From: Streptococcus parasanguinis CC87K | Lineage (GTDB): Bacteria; Bacillota; Bacilli; Lactobacillales; Streptococcaceae | Length of the DNA: 64,000 nucleotides | Direction of reading: 5' to 3' | Assembly (NCBI RefSeq): GCF_000507765.1 | Contig: NZ_KI669403.1 | Location: 124,001-188,000, forward strand | Shown: positions 53,367-64,000 of the stretch, in pieces | How the letters are laid out: each line of letters opens with the position of its first letter | How positions within the stretch are numbered: position 1 is the stretch's first letter | Position numbers and translations under genes: made by a program | The notes under the pieces: model-generated | Seen by the model: only the letters and a program-made list of their open reading frames with translations | Told to the model about the DNA's origin: nothing | Databases searched by the model: none

Positions 53367-55339
53367 TCTACATTCTCCTTTTCAATAGTTACTTCGTTTT
53401 CAATAGTCTCAATCAGTTGTTGACGAATACTCATCAAATCTTGACCCTCAATTTGAGAGGCTGCCGAGTTGAAATGACCTCCTCCGCCAAGCTGTTCCAT
53501 GATACGCTGTACATTGACTTTGCTTCGACTTCGTGCAGAAATCGAGACAGTCCCACTTTGATTACAAGCAATGACAAAGGTTGCTTCCACCTCAGACATG
53601 GCCAGCATACTATCAGCTGCTTTACTAATAGTTACTGAATCATAGGCTTTAGTCGTATTGGCACAAGCTACGATGATATGCGGCAAAATCTTTTCACCAG
53701 TCAAGATCAGTTCGTTCACTTCGCGGTACTCATCAAACTGAATCGCAGAGATCTCCTGGATGGTTACACTATCACTACCTCTTGAACGAAGGTAACTCGC
53801 CACATCAAAGGTCCGACTCGTAACACGTGCGGAGAAGTTCTTAGTATCCAGCATAATCCCAGCCATCAAGACACTAGCTTGAATCTTCGTTAACCGATTT
53901 TTCTTCGACTTCTGGAACTGAATAAGTTCACTAACCAATTCGCTCGCACTACTTGCTCCACTTTCAATATAGGTGATCAGAACATTTTCAGGGAAATCAT
54001 CATCCCGACGGTGATGGTCAATGACAATAATCTGTTGAAATTCCTGATAAAACTCTTTTGAAAGAGTCAAGGCCGTCTTAGAATGGTCAACCATAATTAA
54101 CAAAGAGCGATCCGTCACCATTTGCATGGCTTCCTCTAGGGGAAGGATTTTCGTCACCTGCTCTTCTTCTAGTTTCGCAATCGCTCTTGAAATATCACTA
54201 GCCATTGCATGCGGGTCATAGACCACATAAGAGGAGGCCAAAATATTGCTAGAGAAAAACTGCATTCCCACAGACGCTCCTAAAGCATCCATATCCAAGT
54301 TTCTATGTCCAACAATGAAGACTTGATCAACGGATTTAATTTTATCCGAAATAGCTGTCATCATAGCGCGTGTGCGAGTCCGAGTCCGCTTCACAGCTGA
54401 AGCTGTTCCACCACCAAAGAAAATAGGGTTTTTCTGTTCATCATTTTCTTTGACTACTGCTTGATCCCCACCACGAACTTCCGCAAGGTTCAGGTTCAAG
54501 AGAGCTACTTTACCTATTTCATCATGCTCTCCATCACCATACGAGAATCCCATACTTAGGGTAATTGGAAGTTCACGATTTTTTGCCTCTTCTCGGAATT
54601 GATCGATGACTGAAAACTTCGATTCCATCAATTGTTCCAAGACCGTGTAATCTGTAAACAAATAGAAACGGTCCATTCCCACACGTCTGTAAAACATATG
54701 GTAGCGAGCTGTAAACTCTTCTACAAAGTTGGCAATAAAACTATTGATATTGCTAATATCAGAGTCTGAAATGACATCTTCCAGATCATCATAATTATCA
54801 ACAGAGATAATACCGATAACAGGACGAGTTGTCACCAAGCCAACTGTTGCCTCATACTCACTAGATACATCAAAAAAGTAAACAACACTAGCTGTCTGAT
54901 CAAAGTAAACAGAATATTTCTTATCGGCTACCGTGACATAATGACCTTTATCCTCAAACAAAGTATTGAGTAATTTTTTCAATGATTCAACATCAAAGTC
55001 CCCATCATCTGTTGAAAAAATCAATTCAGCATAAGGGTTGAACCACTCTACTTCATTTGATTCTTCATTAATCTTGATAACTCCAACAGGCATTTTATCA
55101 AGGAGGGATGCTAATCCGCTTTCTGCCTGATGGTTAACATATTGTATTTGTTCTAATTCATCTAACTCTGAAATTTGTAACTGGTATTCAAATAAAGCAA
55201 TCAATCCAGCTAAGACTAAAAAAATTGCAATGAGAGTTACATAGCCTTTGCCAAAGATTCTTAAAAAAATTGCTAAAATTGCAAATGAAATAAAACCAAT
55301 TAACACATAATGGATGAACGATAAACGAAATTTTTTCAT
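53363..55339 (-). CDS. gdpP: Cyclic-di-AMP phosphodiesterase GdpP
   Basis: The start is the ATG at 55339 ([20 protein letters not shown]) with AGAGG six bases upstream; longer frames extend through non-coding DNA. The 658-residue protein has two helices (about 8-52), a degenerate PAS domain (about 85-160) and a degenerate GGDEF domain (about 170-300). A DHH/DHHA1 phosphodiesterase follows, with [35 protein letters not shown] and [11 protein letters not shown]. It degrades c-di-AMP and so affects cell wall and potassium balance. Confidence 0.96.
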   Translation of the reverse strand: MKKFRLSFIHYVLIGFISFAILAIFLRIFGKGYVTLIAIFLVLAGLIALFEYQLQISELDELEQIQYVNHQAESGLASLLDKMPVGVIKINEESNEVEWFNPYAELIFSTDDGDFDVESLKKLLNTLFEDKGHYVTVADKKYSVYFDQTASVVYFFDVSSEYEATVGLVTTRPVIGIISVDNYDDLEDVISDSDISNINSFIANFVEEFTARYHMFYRRVGMDRFYLFTDYTVLEQLMESKFSVIDQFREEAKNRELPITLSMGFSYGDGEHDEIGKVALLNLNLAEVRGGDQAVVKENDEQKNPIFFGGGTASAVKRTRTRTRAMMTAISDKIKSVDQVFIVGHRNLDMDALGASVGMQFFSSNILASSYVVYDPHAMASDISRAIAKLEEEQVTKILPLEEAMQMVTDRSLLIMVDHSKTALTLSKEFYQEFQQIIVIDHHRRDDDFPENVLITYIESGASSASELVSELIQFQKSKKNRLTKIQASVLMAGIMLDTKNFSARVTSRTFDVASYLRSRGSDSVTIQEISAIQFDEYREVNELILTGEKILPHIIVACANTTKAYDSVTISKAADSMLAMSEVEATFVIACNQSGTVSISARSRSKVNVQRIMEQLGGGGHFNSAASQIEGQDLMSIRQQLIETIENEVTIEKENVE

Positions 55340-55448
55340 CATAAACCTCTTCTCGGAATTATACCATAAATAGAGGTAAAAAGCGAGGTTTCTCTCTATA
55401 TTACAGAGAAAATTGACCAGCAAAAAGCTCTTCCTCCACTTCACTACT

Positions 55449-55478
55449 TTGTAAACAAGGTTTACAACTGTGTAAACA
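55449..55478. promoter_or_regulatory. Overlapping TTTACA/TGTAAA palindromes upstream of gdpP
   Basis: TTGTAAAC-AAG-GTTTACAA (55449-55467) overlaps GTTTACA-ACTG-TGTAAAC (55460-55477), giving three GTTTAC half-sites. A related TTTACAGGCCTGTAAA lies at 59772-59787 upstream of mnmA. These may be operators of an unidentified regulator. Confidence 0.4.
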
Positions 55479-55500
55479 GCAACAACAGATTTCAATCCAT

Positions 55501-55530
55501 AAAATTGAGGCTGAAACATCATCTCAGCCC
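55501..55530 (-). terminator. Terminator after mnmG
   Basis: GGCTGA/TCAGCC stem around a 9-base loop with TCAATTTT following on the minus strand. Confidence 0.6.
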
Positions 55531-55537
55531 CATTTGA

Positions 55538-57448
55538 TTAGTGGTTTGCTTTGTTTTTGGAGATACTACGAGATTTACCTTCCAAGTAAACCATTAAAAT
55601 AGAGATATCCGCTGGATTGACACCTGAGATACGACTTGCTTGACCAATCGTTTCTGGATTAATTAATTTAAATTTTTGACGCGCTTCGGTTGCAATAGAG
55701 TCAATATCATCCCAGTCAATATTCGCAGGAATTCGTTTTTCTTCCATACGCTTCATTTTTTCGACTTGGTCCATTGCTTTTGAGATATAGCCTTCGTATT
55801 TAATTTCAGTTTCAATCAATTCAATGATTTTATCATCCAGTTCTTCAGCTGCAGGACCGATAAATTCTACCACATCTTGGTAAGAGACTTCTGGTCTTCG
55901 CAAGAATTCTTTAGCAGTGACAGCATCTGTCAATGGTTTAAAGCCCATTGCAGCAACCTTCTCATTGGTTTCCTTTACAGGCTTTAACTTAATGCTATCC
56001 AAACGCTTCATCTCGTTTTCAAACTGATACTTCTTGGTTTCGAAACGTTGCCAACGTTCATCATCTACCAATCCAATTGCTCGTCCCATTTCTGTCAAGC
56101 GCATATCGGCATTATCATGACGCAAAATCAGACGGTATTCTGCACGGCTTGTTAACAAACGATACGGTTCGATCGTTCCCTTTGTTACCAAGTCATCGAT
56201 CATGACCCCAATATAACCATCACTGCGTTTCAAAATGAGTTCTGGTTTTCCTTGGATTTTTAGAGCCGCATTGATCCCTGCAATAATCCCTTGACCAGCA
56301 GCCTCCTCATAGCCAGACGTTCCATTGGTTTGGCCAGCTGTAAAGAGACCTGAAATTTTCTTAGTTTCCAAAGTTGAGCGCAATTGATGAGGCAAAACCA
56401 TATCATACTCAATTGCATAACCCGTTCGCATCATTTCTGCCTTCTCAAGTCCCTTAATAGAATGGACGAGATCCCGTTGAACATCCTCTGGTAAACTCGT
56501 TGACAGCCCTTGAACATAGACTTCTTCTGTATTTCGTCCCTCAGGTTCTAAAAATAGTTGATGACGCTCTTTGTCAGCAAAACGGACAATTTTATCCTCA
56601 ATGGACGGACAATAGCGAGGACCTACTCCCTTTACAACCCCTGTAAACATAGGTGCCCGGTGTAAATTATTTTGGATAATCTCATGGCTATGCCCATTCG
56701 TATAAGTTAACCAACAAGGAACCTGATCCTTTACATAATCTTCATCACGCGATGTATAAGAAAAATGATTTGGAGCTTTATCTCCGGGTTGAATTTCCGT
56801 TTCGTCATAATTAATTGACGACGCCTTTACACGAGGTGGCGTCCCTGTTTTGAAACGTCCAATTTCTAATCCTAGCTGTTTGAGATTATCGGCCAAATTG
56901 ATAGAAGCTAGACTATGATTAGGTCCTGATGAATACTTGAGATCTCCAATGATAATTTCTCCGCGTAAAGCTGTCCCAGTAGTGACAATAACAGCCTTTG
57001 CTCCATATTCTTGGTGAGTTGCAGTCCTTACACCAACAACCTTACCATTCTCCACCAAAATCTCATCAATCATAGTTTGGCGAAGAGTTAAATTTTCTTG
57101 ATTTTCAACCGTTTTCCGCATTTCTTTTGAGTAAAGTTCTTTGTCTGCTTGAGCCCGAAGTGCACGAACCGCAGGACCTTTACCAGTATTGAGCATTTTC
57201 ATTTGGATGTAGGTCTTGTCGATATTTTTCGCCATTTCTCCACCGAGGGCATCGACTTCACGCACGACAATCCCCTTAGCAGAACCACCGATAGAGGGAT
57301 TACAAGGCATAAAAGCCAGCATTTCAATGTTAATAGTCGCAAGTAAGACCTTACAACCCATACGGCTAGCAGCTAGAGAGGCTTCTACTCCCGCATGCCC
57401 CGCACCGATTACAATGATATCGTATTCTTCAATAAAATTATAAGTCAT
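55538..57448 (-). CDS. mnmG: tRNA uridine-34 carboxymethylaminomethylation enzyme MnmG (GidA)
   Basis: A 636-residue FAD protein that with MnmE modifies the wobble uridine. The FAD-binding dinucleotide loop is [40 protein letters not shown] and [14 protein letters not shown] are family signatures, and the C-terminal helical domain binds MnmE/tRNA. It is in a cluster with mnmA, which thiolates the same base. Confidence 0.97.
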   Translation of the reverse strand: MTYNFIEEYDIIVIGAGHAGVEASLAASRMGCKVLLATINIEMLAFMPCNPSIGGSAKGIVVREVDALGGEMAKNIDKTYIQMKMLNTGKGPAVRALRAQADKELYSKEMRKTVENQENLTLRQTMIDEILVENGKVVGVRTATHQEYGAKAVIVTTGTALRGEIIIGDLKYSSGPNHSLASINLADNLKQLGLEIGRFKTGTPPRVKASSINYDETEIQPGDKAPNHFSYTSRDEDYVKDQVPCWLTYTNGHSHEIIQNNLHRAPMFTGVVKGVGPRYCPSIEDKIVRFADKERHQLFLEPEGRNTEEVYVQGLSTSLPEDVQRDLVHSIKGLEKAEMMRTGYAIEYDMVLPHQLRSTLETKKISGLFTAGQTNGTSGYEEAAGQGIIAGINAALKIQGKPELILKRSDGYIGVMIDDLVTKGTIEPYRLLTSRAEYRLILRHDNADMRLTEMGRAIGLVDDERWQRFETKKYQFENEMKRLDSIKLKPVKETNEKVAAMGFKPLTDAVTAKEFLRRPEVSYQDVVEFIGPAAEELDDKIIELIETEIKYEGYISKAMDQVEKMKRMEEKRIPANIDWDDIDSIATEARQKFKLINPETIGQASRISGVNPADISILMVYLEGKSRSISKNKANH

Positions 57449-57456
57449 TTTTTCTC

Positions 57457-57912
57457 CTATTTTTCAAGATGGATGTGTCGTAATTTTCCGTCCCATTCTG
57501 GTAGGGCCGATTTTAAAAAGGCTGGTTTCAGGTCAACAGTATGTAAATCATCTAAAGCAATCCAACGGCAAGGTAATTGCTTGGTATCTTCCTGCATGAC
57601 CAAAGGTGCATCTTCTAGCAAGTCCACCAAATAATGAAATTCAATGTTATGGTAGTGGATTCCAGCTTGTTCAAAGTGATTTTCAACCACGAAAGCTAAC
57701 GGACCTGCTGTAGATGTGACACCAAGTTCCTCTTTGACTTCCCGAACTACAGCATCCTCTGTAGTTTCATTGACTTGAATAGCACCTCCGATTGTATAAC
57801 AGCCGTCCTCATCTTCTATGACGAACAAGCGATTATCTTTTACAATCAAAGCAGTCGCCCTCACACCAAAAACAGTAGAACCTATTTTCGTTCGAAAATC
57901 CTGTTGCCTCAT
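57457..57912 (-). CDS. NUDIX hydrolase
   Basis: The start is the ATG at 57912 ([20 protein letters not shown]) behind GAAAGGAAG; the longer frame to 57984 lacks a site. The 151-residue protein has an intact Nudix box, [20 protein letters not shown] followed by ELG. The substrate is unknown; a nucleotide-sugar or oxidised nucleotide is possible. It lies between mnmA and mnmG as in related streptococci. Confidence 0.88.
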   Translation of the reverse strand: MRQQDFRTKIGSTVFGVRATALIVKDNRLFVIEDEDGCYTIGGAIQVNETTEDAVVREVKEELGVTSTAGPLAFVVENHFEQAGIHYHNIEFHYLVDLLEDAPLVMQEDTKQLPCRWIALDDLHTVDLKPAFLKSALPEWDGKLRHIHLEK

Positions 57913-58058
57913 TTTACTTCCTTTCGAAATCACACAAAAATAGTCAAAACTCTGAGAAGTGCAGGACAAAAAAGCCTGCAACATCCATGAGCTTTGACCA
58001 TCATTTCTATTGCTTTTATTATTGTAGCAAATTGAGAAAATTTGTCAATTTAAATATA

Positions 58059-58481
58059 CTAACACTGACGGATTGCTTCAAAAACTCCTTTGTCAATCTC
58101 AACTGGATCAGAGAATGCATCTAGAACAATCCCTCTCACTGGAAACTTTCCTATCCTTTCTGCAGTAAATAAACAGTCCGTAAAAGGTATTTGCAGCCAA
58201 GAAAAACGATCGTAATAATCTTTAGGAATATCCTGTTCCGTCAAGAAACAAGGATAAAAGTAGTCGTCTCCCTTTCGTAGAATATCCGGTTTTAGACGAA
58301 CACCTTCTTGTTCATCACTCCCATCCATTAAAGAAGCATTAAAGGGAACCCAAACTTTAGATTGCTTCAATTCCTTGAACAAAGCTTCAATTGACTCCGT
58401 CGTTTTTTCCCTCAAATATTGTTTCTTATAATCAGAGATAGTCTTTGTATTCTCTATTTTTTTCTTAAAGAACTGAAACAC
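58059..58481 (-). CDS. SseB-like protein
   Basis: A 140-residue protein resembling the SseB N-terminal family: ESIEALFKELKQSKVWVPFN, then YFYPCFLTEQDIPKDYYDRF, ending in PVRGIVLDAFSDPVEIDKGV. No catalytic motif or signal peptide. The function is unknown. It lies just downstream of mnmA on the same strand. Confidence 0.6.
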   Translation of the reverse strand: MFQFFKKKIENTKTISDYKKQYLREKTTESIEALFKELKQSKVWVPFNASLMDGSDEQEGVRLKPDILRKGDDYFYPCFLTEQDIPKDYYDRFSWLQIPFTDCLFTAERIGKFPVRGIVLDAFSDPVEIDKGVFEAIRQC

Positions 58482-58502
58482 TTTCGTTCCTCCTAGAAAA
58501 TT

Positions 58503-59648
<1,146 letters not shown>

Positions 59649-59650
59649 TC

Positions 59651-59691
59651 ACGATTGAAGGTCGTGGTTTGCTTCAACGATTGAAGGTCGT
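59651..59691. repeat. Two 15-bp direct repeats in the mnmA leader
   Basis: ACGATTGAAGGTCGT occurs at 59651-59665 and 59677-59691, 26 bp apart. The inverted pair CTTCAA-CGA-TTGAAG (59672-59686) spans the junction. They lie 27-67 bp upstream of the mnmA start. Confidence 0.6.
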
Positions 59692-59790
59692 TTTGAGCAG
59701 TTACCATTTTAACACGCTTTATATTAGAAAACAAGCATCTTACTATTCTTTTGTTGATCAGGATCGATGGGTTTACAGGCCTGTAAATAT

Positions 59791-59818
59791 AAAAAGAGTC
59801 CTATTCAAGAACTCTTTT
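59791..59818 (-). terminator. Terminator after the LysM/Apf-like gene
   Basis: AAGAGT/ACTCTT stem with internal loop and a TTTTTATATTT tail on the minus strand. Confidence 0.6.
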
Positions 59819-59827
59819 CATACGAAT

Positions 59828-60370
59828 TTAATACCAGCCATTTGCCAACCAGAAATTTTTAGCTGCTGACCATGATCCATAACGGCTGACAACATATTGA
59901 TTGGCCACTTTTTCTTGGTTTGCAGGTGATAAATCACCATTCAAATAAGTGATAGTCAATTGGTAACGGCCATAATATTGGCCATTTTGTGCTGTATAAC
60001 TACCACTTGACTCTTTTTGGGCAATCCATTCCTTAGCAGCTGCATCTTCCGCACTCAAGCCATCTGAAGCAGAGACAGTAGTTGTTGCTTGTGTAGTATC
60101 CGTTTTACTAGCAGGAGCTTGCTCCGTAGTTTTCTGCGTTGTATTTGCATCTTCAATCTCAAGAACTTGACCAACTGAGATGAGATTCACGTTACTAATC
60201 TTATTTTTCTTAGCAATTGCATCAACCGTTGTGTTCTTCTCTTTAGCAATAGCTGATAAAGTATCACCTGATTTTACAGTATAAGAATCTGCATTCGCTA
60301 CAATTGGAAGGAAAAGTCCTGCAAGTAAACTAAGTCCAATCATTCGTTTCATCATTTGTTTTTTATTCAT
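59828..60370 (-). CDS. Secreted LysM protein, aggregation-promoting-factor-like
   Basis: A 180-residue secreted protein. The signal peptide is at about 1-27 (LSLLAGLFLPIVANA), and one LysM peptidoglycan-binding domain ([20 protein letters not shown]) is at about 29-72. A Thr/Ala/Ser-rich linker leads to a C-terminal Apf-like domain (AAKEWIAQKESSGSYTAQNG, then QYYGRYQL) with the lysozyme-type Glu in KESSG. It probably cuts or binds cell wall. AAAGGAG precedes the start. Confidence 0.85.
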   Translation of the reverse strand: MNKKQMMKRMIGLSLLAGLFLPIVANADSYTVKSGDTLSAIAKEKNTTVDAIAKKNKISNVNLISVGQVLEIEDANTTQKTTEQAPASKTDTTQATTTVSASDGLSAEDAAAKEWIAQKESSGSYTAQNGQYYGRYQLTITYLNGDLSPANQEKVANQYVVSRYGSWSAAKNFWLANGWY

Positions 60371-60598
60371 TATTATGTACTCCTTTATTGGTATACCTCT
60401 ATACTACACAAGAAATATTTCATATTTATTGAAATAATGTGTCAAATATTTCAGTCAGATGTTAGAAATACTAAAAATCAAGGATAATATAAATGCTTTA
60501 AGTTCCCTTTAAGATTTCTCAGATATTTCGGGAAAAATAGAAGAAATCATCAGCCATATCTGATATAATGAAGTAAAGTGATCACAAAGGAGCAGAGC

Positions 60599-61270
60599 AT
60601 GAACTCTTTAAAATTCCAATCAGTTTTTGATATTATTGGACCTGTGATGATCGGCCCATCCAGTAGTCACACTGCAGGTGCTGTTCGAATTGGTAAAATT
60701 GTTTCTTCTATCTTTGGAGAGGAACCAAAAGAAGTTGAGTTCCAATTATTTAATTCCTTCGCCAAAACCTATCGTGGTCATGGAACAGATTTAGCCTTAG
60801 TAGCGGGCATCTTAGGAATGGACACGGATGATCCTAGAATCCCAGATAGTCTAAAAATTGCACATGAACGAGGCATTCGGATTGTTTGGTCTATTCAAAA
60901 AGAAAGCAATGCTCCTCACCCAAACACAACGACTATTACTGTTAAAAATGATCATAAAACGATTTCTGTCACTGGAATCTCAATTGGTGGTGGGAACATA
61001 CAGGTTACTGAGTTAAATGGCTTTGCTATCTCGCTAAATATGAATACTCCAACCATTATCATTGTTCACCAGGACGTCCCTGGAATGATCGCTCATGTGA
61101 CAGAAGCTCTTTCTCGCTATGATATTAACATTGCACAAATGAATGTGACGCGGGAAAAAGCTGGAGAAAAAGCGATTATGATTATAGAAGTTGACTCAAG
61201 GAGTTGTGAAGCAGCGATCGACGATATCCGTAAAATTCCTCATCTTCATAATGTCAACTTTTTCAAATAA
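60599..61270 (+). CDS. sdaAB: L-serine dehydratase, iron-sulphur-dependent, beta subunit
   Basis: The start is the ATG at 60599 (MNSLKFQSVFDIIGPVMIGP) behind AAGGAG; a GTG at 60578 lacks a site. The 223-residue subunit has the conserved GPSSSHTAGAVRIGKI block. A C-terminal ACT-type domain (IIIVHQDVPGMIAHVTEALS) probably binds serine as regulator. With SdaAA it converts L-serine to pyruvate and ammonia. TATAAT at 60564-60569 is a likely -10 box. Confidence 0.95.
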   Translation: MNSLKFQSVFDIIGPVMIGPSSSHTAGAVRIGKIVSSIFGEEPKEVEFQLFNSFAKTYRGHGTDLALVAGILGMDTDDPRIPDSLKIAHERGIRIVWSIQKESNAPHPNTTTITVKNDHKTISVTGISIGGGNIQVTELNGFAISLNMNTPTIIIVHQDVPGMIAHVTEALSRYDINIAQMNVTREKAGEKAIMIIEVDSRSCEAAIDDIRKIPHLHNVNFFK

Positions 61271-61279
61271 GGAGTTCAT

Positions 61280-62152
61280 ATGTTTTATTCAATTGTAGAC
61301 CTCGTAGAACAAGCAAGCACGCAATACCAAGGAAACGTCGCAGAGTTAATGATTGCGACTGAATTTGAACTAACTGGTCGTGAACGAGAAGAAGTCCTAC
61401 GATTAATGACCCGTAATTTAGAAGTGATGATTGATTCTGTAAGGTTAGGGTTAAATGAAAACCACTCTCGTAGTGGGTTAACCGGTGGGGATGCCGCAAA
61501 ATTAGATCGCTATATCAAATCAGGAAAAACGTTATCTGACTTGACCGTCCTAACCGCAGCGAAGAATGCTATTGCTGTCAACGAACACAATGCTAAGATG
61601 GGACTGGTCTGCGCAACACCCACTGCAGGATCTGCTGGCTGCCTTCCCGCAGTTCTCACTGCAGCAACTCAAAAATTAGGGTTAAACCGTCAGCAACAAC
61701 TAGATTTTCTACTGACAGCTGGAGCTTTTGGTTTAGTCATCGCCAATAATGCTTCTATTTCAGGTGCAGAAGGTGGTTGTCAAGCAGAAGTTGGTTCTGC
61801 TTCAGCTATGAGTGCGGCTGCATTGACACTTGCTGCTGGAGGAACTCCTTATCAAGCGAGTCAAGCAGTCTGTTTTGTCATCAAAAACATGCTTGGGCTC
61901 ATTTGTGATCCAGTAGCAGGACTCGTGGAAGTTCCATGTGTCAAACGAAACGCAATGGGAGCCAGCTATGCCTTCATTGCTGCTGACATGGCCTTAGCAG
62001 GTATTGAATCAAAAATACCTGTTGATGAAGTGATTGACGCCATGTACCAAGTTGGTTCTAGTCTTCCGACTGCCTTTAGAGAAACAGCTGAAGGAGGATT
62101 GGCAGCAACACCAACCGGACGTAGATTACAAAAAGAGATATTTGGAGAATAA
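61280..62152 (+). CDS. sdaAA: L-serine dehydratase, iron-sulphur-dependent, alpha subunit
   Basis: A 290-residue catalytic subunit. The [4Fe-4S] ligands are likely the Cys in SAEGGCQAEVGSASAMSAAA-type block (GGCQAEVGS) and in GLICDPVAGLVEVPCVKRNA. It lies 9 bp after sdaAB in an operon with a HAD phosphatase gene. Confidence 0.95.
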   Translation: MFYSIVDLVEQASTQYQGNVAELMIATEFELTGREREEVLRLMTRNLEVMIDSVRLGLNENHSRSGLTGGDAAKLDRYIKSGKTLSDLTVLTAAKNAIAVNEHNAKMGLVCATPTAGSAGCLPAVLTAATQKLGLNRQQQLDFLLTAGAFGLVIANNASISGAEGGCQAEVGSASAMSAAALTLAAGGTPYQASQAVCFVIKNMLGLICDPVAGLVEVPCVKRNAMGASYAFIAADMALAGIESKIPVDEVIDAMYQVGSSLPTAFRETAEGGLAATPTGRRLQKEIFGE

Positions 62153-62153
62153 C

Positions 62154-62783
62154 ATGCAAGCCTTATTTTTTGATTTAGATGGAACATTAGTTGACAGTTC
62201 CAAGGGAATTACAGAGAGCTTTCAACATACATTCGATACTTTGAAGGTTCCTCAACCCGATCTCAAAACCATCCGTAGTTTTATGGGACCACCTTTGATC
62301 TCTAGTTTTGAAGCTACCCTTCCTGAAACTTTGGTAGATCAAGCAGTGACGATCTATCGCCAGTATTATCATGAAAAAGGTCAATACAAATCAACTCTGT
62401 TTCCTCAGATAGTAGAAGCTTTGAAAGCATTACAAGACGAAAACATTCCTCTTTATGTAACTACTTCAAAACATGAACCGGTTGCTTTACAGATGTGTCA
62501 AGATTTAGGTATCGCTAAATACTTTAAAGGAATTTATGGATCAAATTCAGATCGTATCCACAAAGCCGATGTCATTCGATACGCCTTGTCAATCAATGAC
62601 CTTCCAAAAGAGGAGACAGTGATTATTGGAGACACAAAATTTGACCTCATTGGAGGTCAAACAGTTGGCATAAAAACCATGGCAGTCACTTGGGGATTTG
62701 GAGATCTTGAAGAGCTACTTTTTTACTCACCAGATTTTATTTGTCACTCTCCACTTGACATTCTTGAGACATTAAAAAAATAG
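62154..62783 (+). CDS. HAD-superfamily phosphatase (phosphoglycolate phosphatase-like)
   Basis: The start is the ATG at 62154 (MQALFFDLDGTLVDSSKGIT) behind GGAG. The 209-residue protein has HAD motif I DLDGTLVDS, motif II YVTTSK, and motif III/IV VIIGDTKFDLIGG. The cap domain (about 18-80) is of the small helical type. The substrate is unknown; Gph- or PpaX-like activity is possible. One base separates it from the sdaAA stop. Confidence 0.88.
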   Translation: MQALFFDLDGTLVDSSKGITESFQHTFDTLKVPQPDLKTIRSFMGPPLISSFEATLPETLVDQAVTIYRQYYHEKGQYKSTLFPQIVEALKALQDENIPLYVTTSKHEPVALQMCQDLGIAKYFKGIYGSNSDRIHKADVIRYALSINDLPKEETVIIGDTKFDLIGGQTVGIKTMAVTWGFGDLEELLFYSPDFICHSPLDILETLKK

Positions 62784-62808
62784 GTTTACAAATTGTAAAC
62801 CTATTTTT
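62779..62808. terminator. Bidirectional terminator between the HAD and LysM genes
   Basis: AGGTTTACAA-A-TTGTAAACCT (62782-62802) with A-tract before and T-tract after, between convergent genes. Confidence 0.85.
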
Positions 62809-63449
62809 TAATAACCCCAAGCTGATAAACCTTGTGAACTATATGCATTGTATGCAGCCTGGATTTGATCATCAACTGTTGCAGTTGAACCCCAACCTGG
62901 CATTGTTTGGAACAAACCACTGGCACCAGAAGCATTTGCTGCATTTACTTGACCATTTGATTCACGGGCAATAATTGCTTCCCAAGTAGAAGCAGGTACA
63001 CCAGTCATTTCAGCCATACGAGCAGCTGCATAAGATCCTTGTTCTCCAGCAGTATTCCCATTTGATAGAACAATTCCACCATTTGTTGATTGTGCAGAAG
63101 TCACTGCAGCATTTGCTGCATAAGTTGTTTGTTTTTGAGCAGTTTGTGCTGCTGCAGGTGCACTTTCAGCAGGTTTTGCTTGCTCTTGTGGAGCAACTTT
63201 ATCAATCATAGATTTTGAACGCTCACCTAACTCAATAATTTGTCCTGCATAGATCAAATCTTCATTAGTCAGATTGTTAGATGCAATAATATTTTCTACT
63301 GAAGTGTTATTTTCTAGTGCAATTTTTGATAGAGTATCTCCAGACTTCACTTCGTAAGTTTCAGCATTCACTGTAGCAATACCAGAAATGAAAAGTGATG
63401 CTGCTGAAAGTAGGGAAGTGACTGTCCATTGGAACTTTTTACTGTTCAT
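62808..63449 (-). CDS. Secreted LysM protein with lysozyme-like/SLT C-terminus
   Basis: The start is the ATG at 63449 ([20 protein letters not shown]) behind AAAGGAG. The 213-residue protein has a signal peptide (about 1-29), one LysM domain ([20 protein letters not shown], about 31-74), an Ala/Gln-rich linker, and a C-terminal transglycosylase-like domain. That domain includes [20 protein letters not shown] (catalytic Glu in ARESNG) and [20 protein letters not shown]. It probably acts on the cell wall. The upstream minus-strand region has several TGTAA repeats like WalR/VicR targets, spaced imperfectly. Confidence 0.85.
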   Translation of the reverse strand: MNSKKFQWTVTSLLSAASLFISGIATVNAETYEVKSGDTLSKIALENNTSVENIIASNNLTNEDLIYAGQIIELGERSKSMIDKVAPQEQAKPAESAPAAAQTAQKQTTYAANAAVTSAQSTNGGIVLSNGNTAGEQGSYAAARMAEMTGVPASTWEAIIARESNGQVNAANASGASGLFQTMPGWGSTATVDDQIQAAYNAYSSQGLSAWGY

Positions 63450-63552
63450 GAATTCTATTCTCCTTTCGAACATAATTCTATCATACACACAAAATGTTAC
63501 AGTTTATTGTAGAATATATTACAAATGTTACAAGAATATGTGAATTTAATGT

Positions 63553-63580
63553 AAAAAGCGCTTTGTATAGCGCTTTTTCC
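63553..63580. terminator. Bidirectional terminator after ecfT
   Basis: Perfect stem AAAAAGCGCT/AGCGCTTTTT (63553-63562 and 63569-63578), about 30 bp past the ecfT stop. Confidence 0.85.
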
Positions 63581-63606
63581 TTATTTTTGAACCAATTCAA
63601 CTAGCT

Positions 63607-64000
63607 CTATCCATTTTTTAGATAAAAAACTATCAACATGAGGCACAGAATAACGAGCAATGCCAGGGTATCTTTTACTCCCCACTGCAGAGTCCGATAG
63701 CGTGTTCGTCCCTCACCGCCTTTGTACCCTCTCGCTTCCATCGCAATTGCTAATGCATCTGCGCGTTTAAAACTTGAGGCAAACAAAGGAATGAGGATTG
63801 GAATAAAGGAACGGATCCTTTTTAATAGATTTCCTTCACCAAAATCAACACCACGCGCCCTTTGCGCATTCATGATTCGATTCGTATCATCTACTAAGGT
63901 TGGAACAAAGCGCAAACTCATAGATAGCATTAAGCCAATCTCATGGGCCGGAACCTTAATAATTTTTAGTGGTGTAAGGATCTTTTCAACAGCATCTGCT
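63607..64000 (-). CDS. ecfT: Energy-coupling factor transporter transmembrane protein EcfT, 5' end cut off
   Basis: The C-terminal about 130 residues of EcfT. On the minus strand the frame runs from the window edge (ADAVEKILTPLKIIKVPAHE) through RFVPTLVDDTNRIMNAQRAR. The two coupling motifs typical of EcfT are AQRARG and AMEARGYKG, and a last helix ends the protein. EcfT links vitamin-binding S-components to the EcfA/EcfA' ATPases, whose genes should lie to the right of the window. Confidence 0.93.
   Translation of the reverse strand, partial: ADAVEKILTPLKIIKVPAHEIGLMLSMSLRFVPTLVDDTNRIMNAQRARGVDFGEGNLLKRIRSFIPILIPLFASSFKRADALAIAMEARGYKGGEGRTRYRTLQWGVKDTLALLVILCLMLIVFYLKNG

Noticed and set aside
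55340-55522. Extended N-terminus of GdpP
   Set aside because: It reads through the TTTACA palindromes and promoter region. The ATG at 55339 with AGAGG gives the usual length.
62034-62153. Longer start of the HAD phosphatase inside sdaAA
   Set aside because: The ATG at 62154 follows GGAG and starts directly with the DLDGTLVDS motif region, as normal for the family.
62782-62802. Third member of the TTTACA/TGTAAA operator motif
   Set aside because: It has a 3-bp centre with A- and T-tracts on both sides between convergent genes, so a terminator explains it.

Overview
The window is chromosomal DNA of a low-GC Gram-positive coccus, almost certainly a viridans Streptococcus. My best guess is the parasanguinis/australis/mitis neighbourhood. 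The evidence is the set and order of genes: mutS-argR-argS, malQP facing malXCDAR, dltXABCD, rpsD, a TPP-riboswitch thiamine-precursor transporter, veg-dnaB-rplI-gdpP, mnmG-nudix-mnmA, sdaAB-sdaAA and ecfT, plus a YSIRK/LPNTG surface adhesin. Many of these genes lie near oriC in relatives. A one-mismatch parS-like site (34351) and a cluster of DnaA boxes (24440-24577) fit an origin-proximal location.

Layout. 1-5.7 kb: mutS (cut by the window start), argR, argS, nrdI, small membrane proteins and a 180-bp intergenic repeat. 6.1-9.0 kb: a GbpC/antigen I/II-type cell-wall adhesin. 9.4-21.3 kb: a complete maltodextrin unit. The phosphorylase and amylomaltase genes run left; the ABC transporter, malA, malR and a type I pullulanase run right. 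The divergent promoters carry three MalR/CcpA-like palindromes. 21.3-29.1 kb: yitT, aspS, a small membrane protein with DnaA boxes upstream, and the D-alanylation operon including the tiny dltX. 29.3-34.3 kb: an S41-type peptidase, a DUF4956/VTC-domain pair facing a beta-helix lipoprotein, and a DUF4947-like lipoprotein. 34.4-37.9 kb: a Pip/YhgE membrane protein and its divergent TetR-type regulator.

38.1-47.6 kb is an integrated accessory element of about 9.5 kb. It is bounded by 22-bp direct repeats (one mismatch), and the right copy overlaps the terminator T-tract of rpsD. It has a tyrosine integrase, a lambda-like cI/cro switch with three operator-like repeats, an excisionase-like HTH protein, a VapE-type helicase with an iteron-flanked AT-rich candidate origin, and several tiny genes. 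It ends with a two-gene module encoding an unrecognised 290-aa protein and a ClpP-like prohead protease. There is no capsid, portal, terminase, tail or lysis gene, so I read it as a streptococcal satellite prophage (PICI-like) that needs a helper phage. Its repressor lacks a LexA-type self-cleavage domain, as expected if a helper protein triggers induction.

The most unusual structure lies between the repressor and the integrase (45973-46310). It is a run of ten different ~20-bp palindromes, most with an AACGTT core and each with its own matched 7-nt arms. I know of no described element with this design. The second candidate for a new system is the orphan ClpP-like protease plus partner, which may act on helper-phage capsid maturation.

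47.7-64 kb is ordinary core genome: rpsD, the thiamine-precursor ABC transporter, veg, dnaB, rplI, gdpP, mnmG, a NUDIX hydrolase, an SseB-like protein, mnmA, two LysM secreted proteins around sdaAB-sdaAA and a HAD phosphatase, and the 3' part of ecfT. I saw no tRNA or rRNA gene, CRISPR array or complete insertion sequence.
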